Assembly (NCBI RefSeq): GCF_016756745.1
Contig: NZ_JAESIH010000027.1
Location: forward strand, 1 to 44,423
DNA: 44,423 bases
Direction of reading: 5' to 3'
Origin: Aminivibrio sp.
GTDB lineage: Bacteria; Synergistota; Synergistia; Synergistales; Aminobacteriaceae
Below the pieces are notes generated by a model. That model had not been told where the DNA came from and did no database searches. It was given only the letters and a program-made list of their open reading frames with translations. Of the stretch, positions 16,133-23,560 are shown one piece after another (positions within the stretch are counted from its first letter, which is position 1; each line of letters opens with the position of its first letter). A program made the translations under genes and the position numbers.

Positions 16133-17170
16133 ATGAAAAGGTTTTTGAAAGCGGCGGCAGCTGTACTCGTGTGTTTCTTCGTCTTCGGGTCGGTTTCTCC
16201 GGCCGTGGCGGCAAAGCAGGAATGGAAATTCGCCATCGAGGAAATCACCGGGAGCGTGCAGGATGAGTTCGCCCAGTTTTTCAAGAAGAAGATCATGGAG
16301 CGGATTCCGGATACAGATATCGAAATTTATCCCGTGGGAGTCCTCGGCGACAGCGAAGACCTGACGGAACAGACCATGAACGGCGTCCTTCATTTCACCA
16401 TGGCGTCCCCAGGACACCTGGGAACCTTCATTCCCGTGGTCCGGGTCTTCTCCCTTCCCTTCATCTGGTCCGACAGGATGGAGGTAAACAAGGAGGTCAT
16501 GAAGAACAGCGTGGCCATCTACAGCCTCCTGGACAAGGAGTACGAAAAGAACAACCTGAAGCTCCTGGGTGTTTTCCCGGAGGGGTGGCAGGTGTGGACG
16601 GCCAACAAACCTCTGAGGACGCCCGACGACTTCAAAAATTTCAGGATGCGCATCATGGGCGACCCGCTCCTGGCCGAGATCTACAAGTCCTACGGCGCCA
16701 ATGCGGTCCAGGTACCCTATCCCGACCTCTACTCCGCCCTGCAGCTGAAGATGGTGGACGGCAACATCCAGCCCTACTTCGCCCACGAGGAGATGAAGTT
16801 CTACGAGCAGCAGGATTACTTCATCGACATCAGGGAGATGCCTTTCGTGGCTACCTTCGTGGTGAGCCTGAAGTGGTTCGAGACCCTTCCGGCGGAGCAG
16901 AAGAAGATCATCGAGGAGACGGCCCGGGAGACCATCGATTTCATCTTCGACATGCAGGAAAAGATGAATGATGAGCGGCTCCAGAAAATGCTGAAAATCA
17001 AGCCATCCCTCCAGGTTATCGTGCCCACTCCCGAGGAGCGGGAAGCCTTCAAGAAGCTCTCCCTCCCCGTGCGGGACACCTACGTGAAGATGGCGGAGCC
17101 CTACGGGAAGGACGTTCTCGAAACCCTGTTGAAAGAGCTCGAAGAAGCGGAAAAGAAAATAGCGAAATAA
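16133..17170 (+). CDS. dctP: TRAP transporter solute-binding protein (DctP)
   Basis: A 345-residue periplasmic binding protein of the DctP family. Residues 1-27 are a signal peptide (MKRFLK, a hydrophobic core, then SPAVAAK). Family features follow: GSVQDEFAQFFKK, the QTMNGVLHFTMASPGHLG region near 90, and FRMRIMGDPLLAEIYKSYGANAVQVPY near 175, which contains the conserved Arg that grips the substrate carboxylate. The frame extends back to 15992 into dctM, but AAGGAGG before the ATG at 16133 and the signal peptide decide the start. It delivers the substrate to DctQM. It is followed by a strong hairpin and the second M24 gene. Confidence 0.93.
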   Translation: MKRFLKAAAAVLVCFFVFGSVSPAVAAKQEWKFAIEEITGSVQDEFAQFFKKKIMERIPDTDIEIYPVGVLGDSEDLTEQTMNGVLHFTMASPGHLGTFIPVVRVFSLPFIWSDRMEVNKEVMKNSVAIYSLLDKEYEKNNLKLLGVFPEGWQVWTANKPLRTPDDFKNFRMRIMGDPLLAEIYKSYGANAVQVPYPDLYSALQLKMVDGNIQPYFAHEEMKFYEQQDYFIDIREMPFVATFVVSLKWFETLPAEQKKIIEETARETIDFIFDMQEKMNDERLQKMLKIKPSLQVIVPTPEEREAFKKLSLPVRDTYVKMAEPYGKDVLETLLKELEEAEKKIAK

Positions 17171-17179
17171 CCGGTTTTC

Positions 17180-17211
17180 CGCTGCGGGGAGAAGAATCTC
17201 TCCCCGCAGCG
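17180..17211 (+). terminator. 13-bp perfect hairpin between dctP and the second M24 gene
   Basis: CGCTGCGGGGAGA at 17180-17192 pairs perfectly with 17199-17211 across a 6-nt loop. There is no T-run after it, so it may be a weak terminator or a structure that stabilises the upstream message and lowers expression of the downstream genes. Confidence 0.6.
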
Positions 17212-17317
17212 AACGGAAAGAGCTGCGGCCGGCCCGAGGTTCAACGTCCTTTGGTGAAAAAACGGGCCGCTTTGCTTCTGTGCGGCTGGTGCTGATTTCA
17301 GTTCAGGAGGCGACATT

Positions 17318-18487
17318 ATGTACTTCGAAATCTCCGAGTTTCACGAACGGCTGAAAAAAACGAAGGAGAGCATGCTCCGGAATAAAATAGAAGTTCTCGT
17401 GGTGAGCGACCCGGCGAACATGAACTATCTCACCGGGTACGACGGCTGGTCATTCTACGTACACCAAGGGCTTGTGGTAGCCCTGGACCGGGACGAGCCT
17501 CTCTGGTGGGGCCGGGGTATGGACGCCAACGGGGCGAAGCTGACCACGTGGCTCAGCCCGGACAGCATCCGCCCCTACACCGACGATTACGTGCAGAACG
17601 TCTTCAAACACCCCATGAGCTTCGTGGCCGACATTATCCGGGAGCACGGCTGGGAGAGAAAGAACCTGGGTGTGGAGACGGACAACTACTGGTTCACCGG
17701 CAAGTGCCTCCGGACTCTCTCGGAGGAGCTCCCCTCCATGGAAATCATCGACGCCACCTCGCTGGTCAACTGGGTCCGGGTCATCAAGTCGCCGGCGGAG
17801 ATCAGGTACATGAAGCAGGCGGCGAAGGTGTGCGAACACGTCATGGAGACCGCCGTGGACTCCATCAAGGTCGGCGCCCGGGAAAGCTCCGCTGCCGCCA
17901 ACGTCTACCACGCCTGCATTACGGGAACAGAGGAGTTTACGGGCGACCATCCCGCCATCTTCCCCATCATGCCATCCAACGAACGGACCACCTGCGCCCA
18001 TCTCGGGTGGGACCCCGAACGGAGGTACGCCCCCGGGGACCTGGTTCTTCTCGAGCTCTGCGGGGTTCGGTTCAGGTACCACTGCCCCCTCTCCCGGACG
18101 GTCTACATCGGCACGCCGCCGGAAAAGCTCCGGAAGGTGGCCGACACGGTGCTGAAGGGCGTGGAGGAGACCCTGGCCTTCATCCGCCCGGGAGTCACCG
18201 CCGAGGAGGTGGAAGCCCGATGGCGGAAGGCCATTGAGGGATCCGGGGTGGTAAAGCCGTCCCGGCTGGGGTATTCCATCGGCGCAAATTACGTTCCCGA
18301 CTGGGGAGAGCACACCCTGAGCCTCCGCCCCGGGGACAAGACGGTGCTCAAGCCCGGGATGACCATTCACCTCATGCCGGGGATCTGGGAGGACGACTTC
18401 GGTTTCGAAAACAGCGAACCCTTCCTTGTCACCGAAACGGGATGCGAGCCCTTCTGCTCCTTCCCGAGAAAGATCCTCACCCGCTGA
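17318..18487 (+). CDS. M24-fold hydrolase, ectoine hydrolase (DoeA/EutD)-like, copy 2
   Basis: A 389-residue paralogue of the protein at 5254, alike from end to end (NYLTGYDGWSFYVHQ, HPMSFVADIIREHGWERK, YVPDWGEHTLSLRPGDK, HLMPGIW). It has the same altered metal-ligand region (LLELCGVRFRYHCPLSRT), with Glu and Pro in place of the two Asp ligands of M24 metallopeptidases. This fits a metal-free hydrolase such as ectoine hydrolase or creatinase rather than a peptidase. AGGAGG lies just upstream of the ATG. It follows dctP, with a hairpin between them, and precedes a second M20 gene. Whether the two M24 copies differ in substrate is unknown. Confidence 0.86.
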   Translation: MYFEISEFHERLKKTKESMLRNKIEVLVVSDPANMNYLTGYDGWSFYVHQGLVVALDRDEPLWWGRGMDANGAKLTTWLSPDSIRPYTDDYVQNVFKHPMSFVADIIREHGWERKNLGVETDNYWFTGKCLRTLSEELPSMEIIDATSLVNWVRVIKSPAEIRYMKQAAKVCEHVMETAVDSIKVGARESSAAANVYHACITGTEEFTGDHPAIFPIMPSNERTTCAHLGWDPERRYAPGDLVLLELCGVRFRYHCPLSRTVYIGTPPEKLRKVADTVLKGVEETLAFIRPGVTAEEVEARWRKAIEGSGVVKPSRLGYSIGANYVPDWGEHTLSLRPGDKTVLKPGMTIHLMPGIWEDDFGFENSEPFLVTETGCEPFCSFPRKILTR

Positions 18488-18496
18488 GGGATTCCC

Positions 18497-19681
18497 ATGG
18501 CGAATCTGAGCCCTGAAACCAGGGAGCTCACCGGGGAACTCCTCGCCCTGCGAAGGGAATTCCACGCCCGGCCGGAGCCCGGATTCGGAGAGCGGTGGAC
18601 GGCGGGAAGAATCGCCGCCTTCCTCCGGGACCTTGGTCTGGAGGTCCGGGAAGGAGTGGCCGAGACGGGCGTAACGGCCCTGATCAGGGGAACCGGCGGA
18701 GGAAAAACCCTTCTTCTTCGGGCCGACATGGACGCCCTGCCCCTGGAGGAACAGACCGGGCTGCCCTTCGCCTCCCGGAACAGGGGAATGATGCACGCCT
18801 GCGGCCACGACGCCCACATGGCGATCCTTCTGACGGCGGCGAAGATTCTCTGCTCCATGAAGGACCGCTTTTCCGGGACCATCCGGCTTGTTTTCCAGCC
18901 CAACGAGGAGATCGCCGGGGCACGGAGGATGATCGACGAGGGGCGGCTTCTCACCGATCCCCCGGTGGACGGCGCAATGGCTCTCCACGTCTGGAGCGGC
19001 ATCCCGTCGGGAAGGATCTCGGTCCAGGCAGGTCCAGTCATGGCTGCGATGGACGAGTTCCGGGCCGTCATCAGGGGTAAGGGGGGGCACACGGGAGCCC
19101 CCCACAAGGCAATCGATCCCGTCCTGGCCGCGGCGAACTTCATCTCCGCAGCCCAGATGATCCAGACGAGAGAGATCGACGTCTTTTCCCCTACCCTCGT
19201 CATGTTCGGGTCGGTCCACGCCGGGGGACAGGCATCCAATATCATTCCGGAAGAGGTCTCCCTGGCGGGAACGGTACGCTATCTCTATTCCGGGGGGCCC
19301 GACAGCCCGGAGCGCCCTCTTCAGCGGTTCGAGCGGGTACTTGCGGGAATATGCGCCGCGTCTGGGGTGGACTATTCCCTGGAGTGGATTCCAAGCAATC
19401 CCTGCCTGGTGAACGACCCGGGAATGGCAGCCCTGGTGAGGAACGTCGCTTCGGCTGTGGTGGGAGATGAAAACCTGGTCCCCTATACCTGCACCGCCGG
19501 GGAGGATTTCGCCGAGTTCGCCCGGGAGGTTCCCTCTGTTTTCTTCTTCGTGGGAACGGGGAACAGGGAGAAGGGGGCCGACTACCCCCAGCACCACCCG
19601 AAATTCGACATCGACGAAGAGGCCCTTCCAGCGGCTGTAGAGATCATGATTCGCTCCGCCCTCGCTTTCCTGGGGGCGTGA
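18497..19681 (+). CDS. M20 family amidohydrolase, copy 2
   Basis: A 394-residue M20/IAA-amino acid hydrolase-type deacylase. The zinc-binding and catalytic blocks are HACGHDAHMAILL near residue 103, FQPNEEIAGARRM, GKGGHTGAPHKAIDP in the lid domain, and EDFAEFAREVPS with QHHPKFDIDEEAL near the end. It starts 9 nt after the second M24 gene, repeating the pairing at 5254-7646. Its GC-rich codon use matches the genes around it, unlike copy 1. It likely cleaves the acyl-amide made by the M24 enzyme. Activity on other N-acyl amino acids cannot be excluded. Confidence 0.9.
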   Translation: MANLSPETRELTGELLALRREFHARPEPGFGERWTAGRIAAFLRDLGLEVREGVAETGVTALIRGTGGGKTLLLRADMDALPLEEQTGLPFASRNRGMMHACGHDAHMAILLTAAKILCSMKDRFSGTIRLVFQPNEEIAGARRMIDEGRLLTDPPVDGAMALHVWSGIPSGRISVQAGPVMAAMDEFRAVIRGKGGHTGAPHKAIDPVLAAANFISAAQMIQTREIDVFSPTLVMFGSVHAGGQASNIIPEEVSLAGTVRYLYSGGPDSPERPLQRFERVLAGICAASGVDYSLEWIPSNPCLVNDPGMAALVRNVASAVVGDENLVPYTCTAGEDFAEFAREVPSVFFFVGTGNREKGADYPQHHPKFDIDEEALPAAVEIMIRSALAFLGA

Positions 19682-19721
19682 GCGGGGGACTTCGGTTCTG
19701 CGAAAGGAGGAAATGAGCGCC

Positions 19722-20117
19722 ATGAAAAAACACCCCGTTCACCCTGCATCCTCACCCGTTCCTGCCGGGGCCTACACCCCGGGGCTGGTGGCCGGCGGCT
19801 TCGTCTTCGTGAGCGGCCAGACGGCTGAAAAGCCGGGAAGCAGTGAACTGGTCGAGGGTGACGTGAAGGTCCAGACCCGGCAGGTCATGGAGAACATCCG
19901 GGGCATCCTCGAGGCCGCCGGGTGCTCTCTGGACGACGTGGTGAAGGTGACGGTCCACCTCGCCGATGTGAGGGACTTCGACGGGTACAACGAAGTTTAC
20001 AGGGAATTCTTCACCGTTCCCTACCCGGTGAGGACCACCGTCCAGAGCGTCATCCCGGGCGGATCTCTCGTGGAGATCGACGTGATCGCCCTTCTCCCCG
20101 AAAGGTCGGACCGGTAA
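19722..20117 (+). CDS. RidA family (YjgF/YER057c/UK114) deaminase
   Basis: A 131-residue small protein of the RidA group, which hydrolyses reactive enamines and imines released by PLP dehydratases. Motifs are GAYTPGLVAGGFVFVSGQ near the N-terminus, VVKVTVHLADVRDFDGYNEVY in the middle, and PVRTTVQ with the conserved Arg, followed by VEIDVIALLP. A start at 19713 is also possible, but it is only 2 nt from AGGAGG, so the ATG at 19722 is preferred. Its stop overlaps the start of the EutB-like dehydratase (TAATG). This coupling makes sense, because the dehydratase would make the enamine that RidA removes. Confidence 0.92.
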   Translation: MKKHPVHPASSPVPAGAYTPGLVAGGFVFVSGQTAEKPGSSELVEGDVKVQTRQVMENIRGILEAAGCSLDDVVKVTVHLADVRDFDGYNEVYREFFTVPYPVRTTVQSVIPGGSLVEIDVIALLPERSDR

Positions 20118-21115
20118 TGGAAATTCCCGGGGAAGGCCATGACGGTCTGCCGGAAGCCCGGCACGTCTGGGAGGCCCGGAAGCGAATCGCTCCCTATATT
20201 CTCCGGACCCCCCTCGTCTTTTCACAGCACCTCTCGGAACTTCTCGGCGCGGAAATCTACCTGAAGCTGGAGAACCTCCAGGAGATAGGCGCCTTCAAGA
20301 TCCGCGGGGCTGCAAACAGGATACTGAGCCTCTCTGAAGATGAAAGAAAGCGGGGGGTGACCACCTACTCCACGGGAAACCATGCCCAGGCGGTTGCCTG
20401 CATGGCCCGCAGGCTGGGAATAAAAGCTTCCGTCTTCGTCTCCGACAGGGTTCCGGAGGCAAAGCTCGAAGCGATCCGCCGGTGGGGAGCGGACGTCCGC
20501 ATAGCCGGCACGAGCCAGGACGAAGCGGAAACATACTGCCGGGAACTGGCCGGGAGAGAAGGAATGGCTGTCGTGGCCCCCTTCGACGACCCCTTTATCA
20601 TCGCAGGACAGGGGACCATCGGCCTGGAAATTCTCGAGGATCTTCCCTGCGTGGATTCCGTGGTGGTCCCCACGTCGGGAGGCGGACTCATCTCCGGCAT
20701 CGCCCTCGCCGTGAAGGCAAACATTCCGGGGGCCAAGGTCACGGGAGTCTCCATGGAGAAGGGAGCGGTAATGTACGAGAGTCTCAAGGCCGGAAAACCC
20801 GTGGCCCTCGAGGAATCGGACACTCTGGCGGACAGTTTGCTCGGCGGGATCGGCCTCGAAAACCGCTATACCTTCCCCCTCGTGCGGCGCTTGGTGGACG
20901 GTATCGCTCTCGTACCTGAAAAAGAGATTGCCCGGGGTATGGCCTTTCTGCTCAGAAAGCATAAAATAGCTGTGGAGGGGGCGGCTGCTACAGGCCCGGG
21001 AGCCCTGCTCTCCGGAATCGTTCTTCCCGGCGCAAAAACAGCGGTGGTCATCACGGGCTGCAATGTCAGTACGGATGTGTTCCTGGAAACGGTGAACGCC
21101 GTCCGGGACTTCTAA
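20117..21115 (+). CDS. PLP-dependent threonine dehydratase-like protein, EutB (hydroxyectoine utilisation)-like
   Basis: A 332-residue fold-type II PLP enzyme. Lys61 in EIGAFKIRGAANR holds the cofactor, and TSGGGLISG is the phosphate loop. The stretch LEILEDLPCVDSVVV...SMEKGAVMYESL...TLADSLLGGIGLENRYTF closely recalls EutB, a dehydratase of the hydroxyectoine degradation operon, more than plain IlvA or TdcB. It lacks the C-terminal regulatory domain of biosynthetic threonine deaminase. The ATG overlaps the RidA stop; the longer frame from 19922 lies over ridA and is rejected. With two DoeA/EutD-like proteins nearby, a hydroxyectoine or similar beta-hydroxy amino compound is a reasonable substrate. 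EutA and EutC homologues are absent. Confidence 0.82.
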   Translation: MEIPGEGHDGLPEARHVWEARKRIAPYILRTPLVFSQHLSELLGAEIYLKLENLQEIGAFKIRGAANRILSLSEDERKRGVTTYSTGNHAQAVACMARRLGIKASVFVSDRVPEAKLEAIRRWGADVRIAGTSQDEAETYCRELAGREGMAVVAPFDDPFIIAGQGTIGLEILEDLPCVDSVVVPTSGGGLISGIALAVKANIPGAKVTGVSMEKGAVMYESLKAGKPVALEESDTLADSLLGGIGLENRYTFPLVRRLVDGIALVPEKEIARGMAFLLRKHKIAVEGAAATGPGALLSGIVLPGAKTAVVITGCNVSTDVFLETVNAVRDF

Positions 21116-21150
21116 ATTCACACCCCTCGACGGGGAAAGGAGAATGAGCG

Positions 21151-22005
21151 ATGGCAAAGAAGAAAGGGCGCCTCGATTTTGTGAACATGAAGAAGAATGG
21201 AGAACAGGTCACGTGGGTCACGGCCTACGACTTCCCCATGGCGAGCTTCGCCGAGGCGGCGGGGATGGACATGATCCTCGTGGGCGACTCTCTCGGCATG
21301 ATCACCCTGGGCTACTCGGGGACCATCCCCGTGACCATGGAGGACTGCATCAGCCACTGCAAGGCGGTGCGCCGGGGAGCGCCGAACACCTTCGTCATGG
21401 GCGACATGCCCTTCGGGTCCTACCAGGTTTCCGACCAGCAGGCGGTGGAGAACGCCGTACGATTCTTCAAGGAGGCGGACATGGACGCCATCAAGCTTGA
21501 GGGCGGCGTCCGGGTGGAGTCCCGTATCAAGGCCATGGCCGACGCGGGGATGCTGGTGTGCGGCCACATCGGCCTCACCCCCCAGAGCTCGGGTCCCCTT
21601 GGAGGATTCAAGGCCCAGGGGCTCGATCCCGCATCGGCCCGGTACGTCATCGAGGACGCCCTTGCGGTGGAGCGGGCAGGAGCCTATGCCCTGCTCGTGG
21701 AGGCCGTACCGCCTGAGCTCACCCAGTTCCTGGCGAAAAAGCTGACCATTCCCGTGTATTCCATCGGCGCCGGTGCCCCCTGCGACGGGCAGCTCCTGAT
21801 CTGCGGCGACATGATCGGCATGTTCCAGGCCTTCACGCCGAAATTCGTGAAGGTCTATGCCAACGTGGCGGAGATTATCACCAACGCTTTCAAGGAATAC
21901 GCGGAGGACGTGCGGACGGGCAAGTTCCCCGGAGACGAGCACTGCTACCACGTAAGGAAGGGCATGGAAGAGGAGTACGCCGCCATGCTGAAGGAATACG
22001 AATAG
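21151..22005 (+). CDS. panB: 3-methyl-2-oxobutanoate hydroxymethyltransferase
   Basis: A 284-residue ketopantoate hydroxymethyltransferase (PanB) that transfers a one-carbon unit from methylene-THF to 2-oxoisovalerate in pantothenate synthesis. Signatures are VTWVTAYDFPMA, ILVGDSLGMITLGY, GDMPFGSY, AIKLEGG and GHIGLTPQS. The length is slightly above the usual 260-275 residues because of an extended C-terminus. It stands in a catabolic run without panC or panD, which is unusual. It may be a local copy for CoA synthesis or a relative acting on another oxo-acid. A terminator follows it directly. Confidence 0.9.
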   Translation: MAKKKGRLDFVNMKKNGEQVTWVTAYDFPMASFAEAAGMDMILVGDSLGMITLGYSGTIPVTMEDCISHCKAVRRGAPNTFVMGDMPFGSYQVSDQQAVENAVRFFKEADMDAIKLEGGVRVESRIKAMADAGMLVCGHIGLTPQSSGPLGGFKAQGLDPASARYVIEDALAVERAGAYALLVEAVPPELTQFLAKKLTIPVYSIGAGAPCDGQLLICGDMIGMFQAFTPKFVKVYANVAEIITNAFKEYAEDVRTGKFPGDEHCYHVRKGMEEEYAAMLKEYE

Positions 22006-22019
22006 AGAGGACATTCCCG

Positions 22020-22050
22020 GCCCGTACCCTCCCGGGGTGCGGGCTTTTTT
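22020..22050 (+). terminator. Intrinsic terminator after panB
   Basis: A 9-bp stem (22020-22028 with 22036-22044, one G-T pair) is followed by six T at 22045-22050. It closes the transcription unit that includes the EutB-like gene and panB. Confidence 0.85.
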
Positions 22051-22093
22051 CTTCCACCAGCGGGAAAGAACCGCGAGAAAAGGAGAGGGTAGC

Positions 22094-23251
22094 ATGAAGT
22101 TCGCAGAACGGTATGCGGGACTGCAGCCATCCGGCATGCTGAAGATCTTCCAGGCCGCCGCGGCCGATCCCGACATGGTCAACCTGGGAGAGGGAGAGCC
22201 GGATTTCGACACGGAGCACGACATCATCGACGCCGCCGCGAAGGCGGCGAAGGAAGGGTACACCCACTACGGCCCCATAATGGGGTTCGAAGACGTCCGC
22301 CGGTCGGTGTGCGATTACTGGGAGAGGCGGTACGGCCTGAAATCCTCCCCCGACGAGGTGATGATCATGGCGGGAGGGGTCCAGTCGGTCCATCTGGCCC
22401 TCCAGGCCCTCCTCGACCCGGGCGACGAAGTGATCACGGCGGAGCCGTGCTTCGCCCCCTATTTCGAGCAGATTTACCAGCACCGGGGAACGGCCGTCCA
22501 CCTCCCGACAACGGAGGAAGACGGCTTCGTCCCCACGGCGGAGGCCATTGAACGGGCGATCACCCCGAAGTCGAAGGTACTCATGATCTGCTCCCCCAGC
22601 AACCCCACCGGAAGGGTCATGACCCGGCGGCAGATGGAGGCCATCGCCGCCGTGGCTGAACGGCACGATCTCACGGTGCTCTCCGACGAGATCTACGACT
22701 CCCTGGTCTACAAGGGCCGGCACGTGCCCTTCGCCACCATCCCCGGCATGAAGGAGAGAACCCTGACCATGGGGGGGCTCTCCAAGAGCCACTGCATGAC
22801 GGGCTGGCGCATCGGCTACGCCATCGGCCCGGCTCCCCTGATCCGGCTCATGGCCCTTATCGGAGCAAACCAGACCTACGGAGTCAACGTCCCCACCCAG
22901 ATGGCCTCGAAGTACGCCCTGGACAACCACGACCGCAAGCTTGAAGAACGGGCGAAAGTCTTCCGGGAGAGACTCACCTTCGTGGCGGATCGGCTCAACG
23001 CCATGCCCGGCGTCCGGTGCTCCGAACCCGAAGGAGCCTTTTACCTCTTCCCGGACATCCGGGGAACGGGCCTTTCCAGCGAGGAGTTCGCCTGGGGGCT
23101 CCTGGAGAAAGGAAAGGTGGCCACCCTTCCTGGATCGGCCTTCGGCGCTTGCGGCGAGGGTTACGTCCGCATCGCCTGCACCCGGTCCCTTGAGGTGCTT
23201 GCCGAAGGAATGGACCGCATGGAGACCTTTGTGAAGTCTCTGAAGGGATAG
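22094..23251 (+). CDS. Class I PLP aminotransferase (AspB-like)
   Basis: A 385-residue fold-type I aminotransferase. Asn170 (SPSNPTG), Asp198 and Tyr201 (SDEIYD) and the PLP lysine Lys231 (GGLSKSHCMTGWRIGY) are all present, and the C-terminal Arg region is VRIACTRS. This subgroup (aspartate/aromatic/alanine aminotransferase, AspB type) moves amino groups to 2-oxoglutarate, linking to the glutamate dehydrogenase nearby. The frame runs back to 22037 over the panB terminator, but the ATG at 22094 follows AGGAGAGGG. It may supply the transamination step of the cluster. The true donor is unknown. A hairpin and mobile element copy 3 follow. Confidence 0.9.
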   Translation: MKFAERYAGLQPSGMLKIFQAAAADPDMVNLGEGEPDFDTEHDIIDAAAKAAKEGYTHYGPIMGFEDVRRSVCDYWERRYGLKSSPDEVMIMAGGVQSVHLALQALLDPGDEVITAEPCFAPYFEQIYQHRGTAVHLPTTEEDGFVPTAEAIERAITPKSKVLMICSPSNPTGRVMTRRQMEAIAAVAERHDLTVLSDEIYDSLVYKGRHVPFATIPGMKERTLTMGGLSKSHCMTGWRIGYAIGPAPLIRLMALIGANQTYGVNVPTQMASKYALDNHDRKLEERAKVFRERLTFVADRLNAMPGVRCSEPEGAFYLFPDIRGTGLSSEEFAWGLLEKGKVATLPGSAFGACGEGYVRIACTRSLEVLAEGMDRMETFVKSLKG

Positions 23252-23271
23252 AAACGTTTCTTCGGGAAAGA

Positions 23272-23316
23272 ACAGGAGCGGCCCCTTCCCGGCATGGGAG
23301 AGCGGGCCGCTCCTGT
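23272..23316 (+). terminator. Hairpin after the aminotransferase gene
   Basis: ACAGGAGCGGCC at 23272-23283 pairs perfectly with 23305-23316 around a 21-nt loop. No long T-run follows (only GTTC...TATTTC), so it is a probable but not classic terminator. It lies just before mobile element copy 3. Confidence 0.6.
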
Positions 23317-23346
23317 GTTCATCGTATTTCAAGGCGGACCTATTCG

Positions 23347-23560
23347 CCTAAATCTGCAGCTTTTTCTGGCAGAGGGAGTGTCGCCGGGCATAAGGTGAAT
23401 TCGCCCCGCCAGGGGCGAAGAGATTATCCCCTGGGGAAGGGCGCCCGGGGGAGAGAAACCGACAAGGATGTCGGTTTCAGGTGCAGTTGTCAAGGACGAC
23501 AATCTGCACCCCCCGCCCAAGCGTTCCCCGGTGACGCTCCCCGCTGCCTGCGGATTTAGG
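23347..23560 (+). mobile_element. CCTAAATCC element, copy 3 (MITE-like, with ATTCG target duplication)
   Basis: A 214-bp copy with ends CCTAAATC and GGATTTAGG and the same inner blocks (CAGAGGGAG, GCATAAGGTGAATTCG, CCGACA/TGTCGG hairpin, GTGCAG...CTGCAC hairpin). The flanks are identical: ATTCG at 23342-23346 and ATTCG at 23561-23565, a 5-bp target duplication. The TTCGCCCC/GGGGCGAA stem and the GTGCAG stem differ in sequence from copy 1 but still pair. Its right end reaches into the 3' end of iadA and gives that gene its last codon bases and stop. Confidence 0.85.

Noticed and set aside
14614-16296. 560-codon open frame on the minus strand opposite dctM and dctP
   Set aside because: The product is a run of His, Asp, Glu and Gly repeats produced by the codon pattern of the membrane protein on the other strand.
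17450-19723. 757-codon open frame on the minus strand opposite the second M24-M20 pair
   Set aside because: It mirrors two intact enzyme genes and has the Gly/Arg/Pro/Val-rich composition of an antisense frame; there is no ribosome site or family signature.
19922-20116. Extended N-terminus for the EutB-like gene
   Set aside because: This extra part lies on top of the RidA gene in another frame. The ATG at 20117 matches the family start and couples with the RidA stop.
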